A DNA stretch of 64,000 bases from Datura wrightii (lineage: Eukaryota; Streptophyta; Magnoliopsida; Solanales; Solanaceae), in assembly GCA_035772735.1 (NCBI GenBank), contig JASDFA010000004.1, positions 17,635,501 to 17,699,500 on the forward strand, in the 5' to 3' direction. Position 1 is the stretch's first letter; each line of letters starts with the position of its first letter. The notes under the pieces were generated by a model. It was not told the origin of the DNA, ran no database searches, and saw nothing but the letters and a program-made list of their open reading frames with translations. Positions 1 to 10,801 of this stretch are shown here, in pieces. Made by a program: the position numbers and the translations under genes.

Positions 1-2177
1 GAGCAGTGTACTTGACGGGTGGAGGCAACAAGTTGTGGTCCCTAGTAATGACTCGTTATGTCCCTAGTTACCAACCTTAGTGAGTTTTTAGCCAGTGTAT
101 CTGACGAGTATCACAACGAGTCATTGTCAGTGGCAACGACTCGTTAGGTGAATCGTTACGAAACTTAGAATTTAATTTTCAGATGTGACACAGTGTGGTT
201 CACGACTGGTGAGAAGCCTAGGCAATGTACTTGACGGGAGTGACCACGAGTCATGGTCAGCCACCACGACCCGTTAGGGTCACCTGGCAGTGTTTCCAGC
301 GAATTTTTAAGGGCTATTTAGTAATTTTCTACTCTCCCAAGCTTTAAACTATGTAGTTTTAGTAATAATTTTAGACCTTTAGGTGGGGAAGAAACGTTCA
401 TTCCTAATTCCCACTCTCTGTTCTTAGAAAATCATCGTAAGTTCTCCTCTCAAGAACCCTCCAAAGCAAGCTTAGGTTTGTTCATCATTGTAGCAGTTCA
501 AGTCTTCTTTTCTGGGAGAATTTTAGTCAGGCATATGGGAATTCAACAAGTGAATAGTTCTTCCCTTGTGTCCCCAAAATCCTTCCTTGTTTTCCTTATC
601 AGTTCTAGCCTTAAGACTTTTGAAAGTGATGAAATTATTTGTTAGACGTACCTTAAATCTTATGAATTATTGTCTATGTTAAATTGCTGATGTTTTTCTA
701 GTGGTTTGTGATTTTGTTGTTGCTCATTCTTATAAATATGAAATCTCGGCCTAGTAGTGAATACATGAAAACTAGAATCTTGTAATAGTGATCACATATC
801 GAGATTTTTGCTTTATTCTATCAGTGTTGAGAATTTACGTGTTGTTTATTGTCTTGGAAACTAGTTAGACTCTTGTCAGTTCAGTTTTTGTTAAAATACT
901 AGAATATCCAGTGTTTATCAGAAATGTCAGCTGATCAGTTTGACTACAGTCTTTTCACGAGGTTTTAATGGTGCCTCTTAGTTGTCAAAATCATACTCAG
1001 ATTACAGTTATTTGGTCCATTACGTGGTCATGACATTCTAGTTATATAGCTCTGACCAGCCCTAGGACCCCAGTTCAGTACATTTTGTTCTTAGACGGTT
1101 ACGACGCTACCAGAGAAGCAACTTTGATCAGTCTGGAACCCAGTTTCAGAATCTAGTCCGATAAGACTCTCAGGCTCTTTTAGTTATATGTCCCTGACTA
1201 GTCTGGGACGTAAGTTTCGAGCTATCAGCTTAGCAGTTCAGTGTAAGTTTCCAGTGGGATTAGGACTTAGCACTGAGTGGGCTAGGATTCCAATGCACCC
1301 AGGTTCCCAGAACTACGTTGGCAGCGTAGGTTACAGTATTACTTGGCCTGATTGGCCTTAGACTTTTGTGATCACCCAGTTCATGCCTTTATACCCTGGC
1401 AAGGTAAATTGGGTCCTACTGGTGGGGTGTATACATCGGACTCCATGACTAGATCACGTGGTTGAATGTTTGTTATATACTCTTCCACTAGTCAGTGCAG
1501 TCCAATTCAGAATAAGCAGTTCAGTTCAATTCCAGTTTGAGCAGCTTAGCTCAGTTTAGTACAGCATCTTAGACTCAGAACAGACTTAAGGCATGTCTTT
1601 GACCACCAGACAGGGTCATTTTGACCATCTCAGTTTACTTCAGATTTTTTAGTTTAGTTTATCAATTGTTCATTGCATGTCATATCAGTTCAGTCATCTA
1701 TATATTTATCATTATATTTCTCTCACTTACTTAGTACATTCAAAGTACTGACGCATACTTTTATGCGGTATCATTTTATGATATAGCTGTAGGTTCTCAG
1801 ATTTAGCAGCGTTAGTCGCCTCGTTTCAACTCCTCCTCCTTAGCCGCAGTTGAAATGTGAGTCCTCATCATTCAAGGGCCTTACATTTTTATTTCCTTGT
1901 AGTCAGATATAGTTTTATTTTAGATTTAGAGTTAGCTGGGGGCTTGTCCCAGTAGCTCATCAGTTAGAAGGCTTTCAGACCTACAGATACTTAGTTTCTT
2001 TCATGTTTTTAAGTTTTATTTTAAACTTTCATAAAATGCCTTTATGTTATAATTTTATATTTCCGCTGTGCTTGTTTTACATAGAATATCAGTGCATGAT
2101 AGACCAGGAGTTGACTTTGGGTCACTTGTGACTTCAAGTATCGTGTTATGTCCAGGGTGTAGGCTCGGGGCGTGACA
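1..2177 (+). mobile_element. LTR of a Ty3/gypsy chromovirus-type element, 5' end outside window
   Basis: Non-coding sequence with the organisation of the other chromovirus LTRs here, in plus sense. Near its start there are repeated ACGACTCGT-like motifs (1-300). A conserved core of inverted repeats lies at 1733-1787. The block resembling the LTR tail (gtgagtcctca, then gagttagctggggg) is at about 1855-1945. It ends with gcgtgaca at 2177, the usual TG...CA terminus. No primer-binding site follows; the sequence switches at once to a minus-sense LTR. It is therefore a solo LTR or a 3' LTR inserted in that older LTR. The left end is not visible, so the TSD (predicted cttac, 2178-2182) cannot be checked. 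Confidence 0.7.
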
Positions 2178-2852
2178 CTTACATACCTGGATAAACAGAG
2201 TCTTAAGTTGACTTTGGAAGTCCAAGAGATTTGGGGAAGAATTGGTAGGATTCAAGCTTGATCTTCAAAAGGAATTTCTAAACTTTGTATGCATGGCAGT
2301 TTAATGATTTAGAATAGGTTAAACTCCCTTAAAACACTCCTTGCAAGGCTTAAAATGATGTAGTTAGGGCTTAGGAGCTAAGAAATTACGAAAATGCGCT
2401 TACTAATTTCGCCAGAAAAACAACATCGCTAGTCACCACGAGGGACAAAACGAGTCGTTAGGTCCTTTAACGACTCGTTGTCACCCCTTGTCACCACCAC
2501 CGAAAATTTCTAGTTTCCCAACCGTCTCAATCCCATAAACAACCTAATGAATCATTAGGGATACAATGAGTCATTCCCTCGACCCGTTACTAACACTACA
2601 ATATCATCCTTTACCCACTTGACGAGTTATATTATGATTTATTGGGAATCACAAAGAGTCGTTGTATCATCCGTTGCCACTGCCTGAAAAATAGAATCTC
2701 CTCAAACTGGCCACCACATAATGTGTCACTCGATTACCTGTTAGGTCACAGCATGAGTAACTAAATGACTCGTTCTGTGACCTGATGTAAATATTCCTAA
2801 TTCTTCTGATTTAACCCTCGGGTCTGATCTTAGGATCTTTTGTGGTATTAGA
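2178..2852 (-). mobile_element. Fragment of a chromovirus LTR, minus sense
   Basis: It begins at the point matching about position 6136 of the complete LTR at 4349-6903 (cttacatacctgg) and runs collinearly to a degraded terminus (ggtattaga) at 2852. It holds several ACGAGTCGT/ACGACTCGT motifs at 2450-2480. The missing part should lie left of the window, on the other side of the plus-sense LTR that splits it. From 2853 to about 2987 nothing is recognisable. Confidence 0.6.
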
Positions 2853-2987
2853 GATATACCCTTCGACCCTGTTTAGTTGAAATACAAGTAGGCATAACTA
2901 TCGTTTTCTATTTTTCCTGCGACCACAGGGATATAGGTGTTAGGGTTTATGAGATAGCTCTTGGATGCTAAGGATAGTGGCAAGGAA

Positions 2988-3775
2988 TGGGATCATAACT
3001 TGCAACTAGCAACCATATGAAGAATCCTTCTCGTGTAATCAAGTCTTGAAAACTCAACCTGAAATTGCAAAGTTCCATTCCCTACATTTTCATCATCATC
3101 TGAAATAAAACCAAGTTTGCAACTGCTTTACTTAATTTTACATTTAATGTTTTAGTAGTTTAATTCTATAAACCATTCCATATTTCAAATATTTGATAGA
3201 ATAACGAAATAAGAAATAACCTTAAATGATTAAGATGACAGGTCTCTATGGATATGATAATCGATGCTTTAGTCCTACATTACTTGACGACCATATACTC
3301 TTGCGTGAGCTTGGGCGACATCAAATTTTATCACACTTCAGATCCTGCTTTATTTCCCAATTTGTCAACTACCATTTTTATCTCATTGAGTGCATGTCTT
3401 TCTCTAAGTAGCACTGCTTCTATATATGCACAACACTTCAAAGAGTTTTTCTCAACTTCAATCTCCTCGCTGCAACGGACCCTTTTTGCCTAGTAGTTCT
3501 ACTTCAAATAAAACTCCTTCTTTAAGTCAAACTCTATACTTCTTTTGTATCGTAATCAAACTCCAACACTTTCAAATCAACATATGTTTATTTTCTTGAG
3601 CTTGTGTGATGTGTCTTATCCATTTTTTAATTCGCACACACTTGTCTTTATTTCATATTTGTAATATTGCAATTTCAGCTCCTTTAGACAGTGTATTTTG
3701 CACTCCTCTGAAACAACTTGAGTTACTTATTTCATCATCATTTTTTCAATTATCAAAACTGCATAAAACCCAACA
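2988..3775 (-). mobile_element. 3' LTR of a Ty1/copia (SIRE/Maximus-like) element, left edge uncertain
   Basis: On the minus strand a purine-rich stretch (positions 3790 to 3776) is followed by TGTTGGG, the classic LTR start of SIRE-type copia elements. This fixes the LTR edge at 3775. The other edge is a guess: the first TG on the plus strand that gives a CA terminus on the minus strand is at 2988, for an LTR of about 790 bp. The interval is AT-rich with no credible ORF. The matching 5' LTR should lie beyond 18245 but has been lost there. Confidence 0.5.
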
Positions 3776-4217
3776 AATTTTCCTTTTTTGATGATGAAAA
3801 AACCTCTTGTCCTTGTGCAATCAATTATTCTTTACCTATAGATATTAAGATTGAAAATACATGATTGAAACAGGTTAGTCAGTGGGTTATAAATATTGCA
3901 AAATCTATATTCTTCCCTATTTTGACATTATAAAAAGGTTGATTCAAACTTGCTACATGCCAAGAACGGAGTTAAATAATTTATTGCTGCTGGGGCAATT
4001 ATCAAAACAATAAAAAGGAAATCATAATCAACATACTAAAGAATTAAAGAGAGCAAGAACATTAGTCATTTCAAACAAAAGCCATCATTTAATTCATATC
4101 AAGAGTTTGGTCTACATCATACCCAAAGAGATACTGAACACAATAAAAATCAAATAAGCCTAGAACAAGGACAGAGAAGAAAATAGGAAACAACAGAACT
4201 TGGATGGAGGCACGAAA
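3776..4217 (-). other. Copia 3' untranslated region with polypurine tract
   Basis: This lies between the stop of the env-like ORF (4218) and the LTR. The polypurine tract is at about 3776-3790 (minus strand, run of A/G directly before TGTTGGG). It would prime plus-strand DNA synthesis. Nothing else is recognised here. Confidence 0.5.
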
Positions 4218-4343
4218 CTAGATAGAGCTGGATGGAGGGACAGTTGGTAGTAGCTGGGTCAACCTATGAATAGATTCAACATTAGCAGTGCTTTCTGACT
4301 CTAGCGTTTCCTGAAGCTCAATAAATTTACCTTGAAGAACAAT
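4218..4343 (-). pseudogene. 3' end of copia env-like ORF, split off by the gypsy insertion
   Basis: About 40 codons on the minus strand, rich in Glu/Ser/Gln and ending PPSSSI-stop at 4218. They continue the alpha-helical, coiled-coil-like reading frame that stops at 13549 on the other side of the gypsy element at 4349-13543. The join is exact at the 5-bp TSD tttct. SIRE-type copia elements carry an extra env-like ORF between pol and the 3' LTR, and this is the position seen here. The function of such plant env-like proteins is unproven. Confidence 0.55.
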
Positions 4344-4348
4344 TTTCT
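4344..4348. repeat. Left 5-bp target-site duplication (tttct) of the gypsy element
   Basis: tttct at 4344-4348 matches tttct at 13544-13548, flanking the TG and CA ends of the element between them. Confidence 0.85.
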
Positions 4349-6903
4349 TGTCACGACCCAAATGGAGGCCTTGATCATAGACATGGGACAAGAGACCCCG
4401 AGATACCCCAAGTCGACCCATGACATAAGCATTCAACTAAATCATTTAATAAACATGAAGAAAACATAAATATAAACTCAGTGGAAGTCTCATACAACAA
4501 CACATTAGGATAATATCCGAAGCTATACATACATAAGTATGATAGCCTCTAATCTGAACGAGTTGATGGGATAAGATCCCAACTAACTCAGTGACACTGA
4601 AATTGAAGTGCATAAAAGAAACTAAAGTCTAGTCCTCGAAAGATCAGGACTCACAAATCCTGAGCATATAAGAACTCTGAAAAGCTGGCTATGATCAAAC
4701 TGAAGCTGTGAGCCAGGACCTGTATCATGAAATGATACAACATAGAAAGTATACGGTCAGTACGTGGAACGTACCGACTATGCAAGGTAAGTAAAACTGA
4801 TAATGTATGTAAAATAATTATTTAAATACAATGCGTAAATTAAACATGTTATCAGTGTGATAAAAGTAGTACTTGCATGCATCATTTCAAAAATCATGAT
4901 CTTTTCATAACGTGACAACTCTTAATTTTAAACCACCAATTGTCTGGAATGACTCAAAGCTGAAAAGAACATTTATTGAAAAGCTGAAAATGAGTCAAAC
5001 CTTACTTTTAGCACATTCTTATATGCAATTGAAACCATGAGCAATGAGTATGCGAATCTAGAATTATATAAGTTAGTAGGAAACTCGTCACTTAACCGAC
5101 ATACCACACTAGAGCGTACGTGGTCCCGACTATCAAACTCAAGTGGGTAGAGCCATCCATACCCTTGCCAGGGCTATGGACGATACCATGATATCGATAT
5201 CAATATCAGGGACTGATCGAGACAGGGGATAGCTCACAAGGGAGGTCCCAAAGTAATATAATAAGATCAACCTACGTTGGCGTGTAGTTCTGGGGTGTAT
5301 GGTGATCGATTCTTAACCCACTCGGTACTAGACTCTTCTCTCAGAAAAATATGCGATGCTCTACATCATATATAACGAAGCTCAACATCATTTATTGACG
5401 AAGCTCTAGATGAAATTATGAAAAAAATTCAACATAGTATGAAAACGAAGCTCAAAATTGTCCTTTGACAAAGCTCAATAATGAAATCATACATAGACTA
5501 GATATCATGTAAAAATGAAGCTCAACATTGTCCTTTGACAAATCTCAAATAATGAAGTGATGCATAGACTCGACATCATGTAAAAATGAAGTTCAACATT
5601 GTCCTTTGATAAAGCTCAATAATGAAATCATGCATATGTGATGCTTTATTTCAAAACATACCACAAGCTAAAGTATAAAAGTTGGGAGAATTTGCTTCGA
5701 ACAATGTGGTAAGCTTATTTCGGGAAAATCATCATTCGAAATCCACATGTGGGCATTGCCCAAAGCTTTACTATACGTAGAGATGCTCAATTCTCAATGG
5801 AATCATAATTATAGACATGGGTAGCTTCAATTCGTACTTTTCCTCAAAATCTCTCATCAATATATAATAGTTATTTCGAAATTCACACTTTTCATGATTA
5901 GGTCACCAATGGGCTTCAATATTCATAAAAGTTGAAAACATGTATTTAATTGAAATCATTGTAAATCAGCATATGCTTCACAGTTTGATATTAAAATAAA
6001 GATCACTTCATAACCATGTAAGAAAATTGAAGAATTATGCAATTGAGTAAAAACCCCATACTTGTCATAGGCAATTTATCATGATTTGATAGAAATTGGG
6101 TATGGGTGTGGAAGGAGATACCCAATCATAGCCTTACATACCTAGAAACAGTAAATTCTAACACCTTCTAATTGCCCAAGATGAGATTCCAATCGAAACC
6201 TTAAGATTTTTCCTTGAATAACCTCTTTAAACCTTCAAACTTGCATGCATGAGGAGAATGACTTAGAATAGGTTTTTCCCTTCTAAAAACCCATTAAAAC
6301 GAGCCTTAAACAACATAGTATAGGCCCTTAGGATTTAGGAATTATGGAAAAATCCTTACTAAAGTCGCTAAAAATACATGCCAGGGGGTCCTAACGAGGG
6401 ACCTGACGACTCGTCATGAAGGGCCACGACTTGTTAACTCTTTCGTCAAGTACACTGGATAACAGGTCTCTTCCAGCTCGTAAAGGGTGGCTTAATGATT
6501 CGTTCCTCGAGAACACGACTCGTGGTCACCTCCCGTCATGTACACTGCCTTAGCATCAAATGAAAATTCACCTTGCTTGATCACGACTCACCTCACGAGT
6601 CATTGGGATTGACCATGACTCGTAGGGTCCTCCCGTTAAGGACACTGGTCGATCCTTCTATTTTATTTTCCAACTTCACCCCAGGATTGACATGAAAAAT
6701 CATGGTGGCTAACCACGAGTCATTCCCACGCTCGTGGGGACCTCTAACCTACACTTCCTCCAGGCCTACCCGACGAGTCACCAGACGACTCGTGGGGTCT
6801 CCTCATGAGTCGTCCAACGACTAGTCCTACAACTAAACATCATTTTCCAATTTTTCCCCATTTCAACTCTCGGGTTTGATATTTGAACTCTCGGGGTATA
6901 AAA
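4349..6903 (-). mobile_element. 3' LTR of the gypsy element (about 2555 bp)
   Basis: It starts tgtcacgaccc and ends ggggtataaaa (last bases degraded from aca). It carries the inverted-repeat core at 4721-4774, three copies of a 70-bp repeat at 5442-5634 and a dense cluster of ACGACTCGT motifs at 6390-6830, which is the upstream (U3) end in its own sense. The polypurine tract follows at about 6904-6920. Confidence 0.85.
5442..5634. repeat. 70-bp tandem repeat, 3 copies, inside LTR
   Basis: Units start at about 5442, 5511 and 5582, each containing gaagctcaa...ttgtcctttga...catagact. The same three-copy block occurs in the partner LTR at about 10605-10801, so it predates the insertion. Confidence 0.75.
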
Positions 6904-7169
6904 ATATCTCTCCCTTGGGAAAATTCATCCTCAAATGTTAGAAACAAGCAAAAAAAAACATACAATCATCATACTCGAATACTGATTATTTTAATCGAAA
7001 TTTTTATGGAATAACTACCTCCGGAAATAACCACACAGCTGAATTGAATTTAGACTTCACATACATATTCATACACCTAAATAAAACTTGAACACATGAA
7101 CTGAACATAAAAACTAAATAGAGTCATAGAGAAGAACTGATACCTCAAGTTGGAACTGAGCTGGTAGAG

Positions 7170-8480
7170 AATAAATGTGGGTATGTAGCTATCGTATCCG
7201 CTTTAGCTTCCCACATAGTTCCCTGGACATGCTAATTTCTTTAGAAGACCTTAACTAAAGTTACTTCTTTGTTTCTTAACATCCAAACCAGACGATCCAA
7301 GATTTCAATGGGAATTTCTTCATAACTGAGGCTGTCCTTTACCCCAACGTTGTCTACCGGGACTACTAAGACTGAAACAACCAAGACCTTTTTCAAGAGC
7401 GATACATGAAGGACGGGATGTACTGAAGAAAAATCAAATGGCAAGTACAAATCATATGGCACTTTACCCACTCTCCCCACAACCCAGTAGGGACCAACAT
7501 AGAGGGAATGAGTTTCCCTTTCTTTCCGTACCACATGACTCCCTTCGTAGGAGATACCTTTAGAAATACCCAATCATCCATCTAAAACTCCAAATCTCTT
7601 CTCCTCACATCAACATATGATTTCTGACGACTCTGAGCGGTCTTCAGCTTGTCCCTTATCAACTGAACCTTTACCATGGCCTCATACAATATCTGATCTC
7701 TCAAATCATCAACGTTTGGGACACATAAAAAACCCTGGTATCTTAGCACACCATCTCCCTCTTGGGAGAAAACCTCCACCTTATGAATCTGCATCACTTC
7801 CTTCAATTTCCTCAAAATCGAATCCTTATCTTGTCTAGATTTGACATCAATCACCAAAGACAATTCTGATCCATTTGGCACAACCACACCGCCATCGGTC
7901 GAGTCAACCAAACTAACTCCTAACTTTGCAAGTCGATGGACATCTTTCACCAACTCCTCCTTTCCGTCATCCACATGGGACACACTCTCCATAGAGACCC
8001 TACTAAGTGCATCCGCAACCATAGTATCCTTGCTTGGGTGGTGAAGGACACTCATGTTTTAGTACATCAATAGCTCCAACCACCTCCTTTGTCGACGATA
8101 GAGATCTTTCTGTGTGAACACATATTGCAAGCTCTCGTGATCCGTGAATTCATTTACATGAACCCCATACAAGTAATACCACCATATCTTCAATGTAAAC
8201 ACCACCATGGTCAACTCAAGATCATGGGTTTGGTAATTCTTTTCCTGAACCTTTGACTGTCGTGAGACATATGCTATAACTTTCCCATTCTGTATCAACA
8301 TACATCCCAGTCCTACTTTTGAAGCATCATAATATACAACAAGGCCATCAGTACCCTCGGGTAGGGTCAACATTGGTGCTGAATTGGGTTAGGTCTTCAA
8401 TTCCTAGAAACTTTTCTCACAAGCCTCCGACCATTGGAACTTTACCTTTTTCTAAGTCAATCTAGTAAATGGGGCTGCAT
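7170..8480 (-). pseudogene. Broken pol of the gypsy element: RT thumb, RNase H, integrase ends, chromodomain
   Basis: Read on the minus strand, from 8480 downward. An RT thumb remnant is followed by an RNase H domain (8373-8059) with the YYDAS, DLEL and TDHESL motifs. Then come the RH-IN linker (MSVLHHPSKDT...DALSR) and an integrase N-terminal stretch. In the same frame the protein passes directly to the post-integrase segment (MVKVQLIRDKLKTAQSR), so the zinc-binding and DDE core domains are absent. A chromodomain-like tail follows (7573-7241; HPVLHVSLLKK, YEEIPIEILDR, LRNKEV), as in Tekay/Del chromoviruses, where it directs insertion to heterochromatin. Frameshifts separate the blocks. Not functional. 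Confidence 0.8.
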
Positions 8481-9028
8481 CAACAACTTTAATTCTTTCT
8501 AAAATGGACATAACTTCATCATACGAACTCGAAATGGGACGATTCTCTTTACTATAGTTCCCAAATAATGATATGGACCTACTCATTAACTCTATTTGGT
8601 GCTAGTTTGCCCAATCAGACATCAATTGTTTTTTTTTTGCTCGTTCAAGAATTATTTCACCTTTTATAATAAAACCCAATCTTGACTTATCAAAATTTCA
8701 CCAAACTTTTCAAATAACCCATATAATTCATGCTAAAAACTCTGAAACTCTGAAAGGCTTGGCTAATAACTGTGCTATCTTGACTTTTACATGAGAATGA
8801 ATTGTTTAGGAAGTCTAAGTTGGGTATTTTCTTGATATAACATGATCTTATGAGCTGATTGCATTCATTGCGAGGGTTTTGATATAAGGCTAAATAGGTA
8901 ATACGGGGATTACTGACAGACCGAGTTACCTATCATTCGGGGTTCCAAACTTAAGCATGAGCCGAGTATTGCATTGAGCGATACGTAAGGGAATACTTAA
9001 AGGAGAAAGGATGGAACACTCCTAGATA
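8481..9028 (-). other. Unexplained 550-bp insert between RT remnant and gag
   Basis: This stretch does not look like any gypsy domain and has no counterpart in the other gypsy internal regions of the window. Near its low-coordinate end, on the minus strand, an open stretch of about 40 codons (about 8610 to 8482, including SISLFGNYSKENRP and YDEVMSILERIKV) runs straight into the RT thumb frame. A run of T lies near 8630. It could be captured host sequence or the remnant of another element; I do not recognise it. Confidence 0.35.
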
Positions 9029-9332
9029 CTACCTATAGGACCCCATTACTAGAAGGCTCAAGACCTGACTGGGCCCTTCAATTACCACTTCCTTACCACC
9101 CTTGTGCTTTCCACCCAAAATCGAATCACCACCCATGAGGGGGCTCCCCTTCAAAAGTTCTTGAACCTTAGAAGCCGCCGCCTCCCTGGTAGGGCTCGTA
9201 GGTGCAATAGCTTGTTGGGTAGGCTGGGTGATCATGGCCTGTATCAACACTTGGACTGCACCCTGAGTTCTTCATAGGACTCCTTGGGGTTAGTGGGGCT
9301 GGTTGACTCCCATTATTGCCCTGAGATGACAT
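9029..9332 (-). pseudogene. Gag N-terminal remnant of the gypsy element
   Basis: An ATG at 9332 on the minus strand opens MSSQGNNGSQ; the frame shifts into a 73-codon stretch at 9250-9029 (MLIQAMITQPTQQAIAP, then KVQELLKG). Its position just after the leader suits gag. The sequence differs from the MPPR-type gag starts of the other chromoviruses here, so the element may derive from another lineage. No capsid or zinc-knuckle region is left. Confidence 0.45.
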
Positions 9333-9524
9333 GTTTCTGCACACGTGTATAACATTAGTTATAAGGTTAGGGAGAATCTTTATTGCACGACATAGATCAT
9401 GAAAGAAGGGAACATTTCCTAAACGTCTAGTAGTCTCTTCGTCATAAGTGTGACGCGCTTCACACTCATGAAAAAGACTCTACTTAACACGGCTTTTAGA
9501 CTCCCTAGGACACTGAAAACCTAT

Positions 9525-9537
9525 TGCTCTGATACCA
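9525..9537 (-). promoter_or_regulatory. Primer-binding site, initiator tRNA-Met
   Basis: On the minus strand this reads TGGTATCAGAGCA, the complement of the plant initiator tRNA-Met 3' end, four bases from the LTR terminus at 9542. It primes minus-strand DNA synthesis and fixes the element's orientation. Confidence 0.9.
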
Positions 9538-10796
9538 AGTTTGTCACAACCCGAATGGAGGCCTAGATCGTAGACACGGGACAAGGGACCCCGAGAGATC
9601 CCAAGTTGACCCATGGCATAAGCATTCAACTAACTCATTTAATAAACATGAAGAAAACATAAATATAAACTTAGTGGAAGTCTCATATAATAGCACATCA
9701 GGATAATATCCAAAGCTATACGTACATAAGTCTGAAAGCCTCTAATTTGAATGAGTTGATGGGATAAGACCCCAACTACCTCAATGAGACTAAAACTGAA
9801 GTGCATAAAAGAAACTGAAAGTCCTTGAAAGATCAGGACTCACCAATCTTGAGCAGATAAAAACTCTAAAAAGCTTCCTAAGATCGAACTGAAGCTGTGA
9901 GCCAGGACTTGTATCATGAAATGATACAACATAGAAAGTATGCGGTCAGTACGTGGAATGTACCGAGTATGCAAGATAAGTAAAACCACTAATGTAAGTA
10001 AAATAATTATTTAAATACAGTGCATAAATTAAACATGTTATTAGTATGATAAGAGTAGTACTTGCATGCATCATTTCAAAAATCATGATCTTTTCATAAC
10101 ATGATGACTCTTAATATTAAACCACCAATTGTCTCAAATGACTCAAAGCTGAATAGAACATTTATTGCAAAGCTGAACATGAGTCAAACCTTACTTTTAG
10201 AAAATGCATGTATACAATTGAAACCATGAGTAATGAGTACGAAAATCCAAAATTATATAAGATAGTGCGAGACTCGTCACTTAACCAATATACTATGATA
10301 GAGCCTACGTGGTCCCGACTATCACAATCAAGTGGGTAGAGCCGTCCATAACCTTTCCAGGGCTATGGACGTTACCATGATATCAATATCAAGATCAGGA
10401 TCCAATCGAGGTAGGGATAGCTCACAAGGGAGGTCCCAAAGTAATATAATAATATGAACCTACAATGGCGCGTAGTTCTGGGGTGTAGGGTGATCAACCC
10501 TAACCTACTCGGTGCTAGACTCTTCTCTCAATAAAACATGCAATGCTATAAATCATATATAATGAAGCTCAAGATGAAATTATGAAAAAAATTCAACATC
10601 ATATGAAAACAAAGCTCAACATCATCCTTTGATGAAGCTCAATAGCAAAATCATGCATAGACTTGACATCATATAAAAATGAAGCTCAACATTGTTCTTT
10701 GATAAAGCTCAATAATGATAATCATGCATCGACTTGACATCATGTAAAAATGAAGCTCAAAATTGTTCTTTGATAAAGCTTAATAATGAAATCATG

Positions 10797-10801
10797 CATA
10801 T
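10797..10801. repeat. Left TSD (catat) of solo LTR
   Basis: catat at 10797-10801 equals catat at 12301-12305. The uninterrupted partner LTR has a single catat at the equivalent place (about 5632). Confidence 0.9.

Noticed and set aside
3226..3791. Overlapping 61-81-aa ORFs
   Set aside because: Inside the copia 3' LTR, in competing frames, no domain.
9525..9537. tRNA-like sequence TGGTATCAGAGCA and its copies
   Set aside because: These are primer-binding sites complementary to tRNA-Met next to LTR ends; no tRNA gene structure is present.
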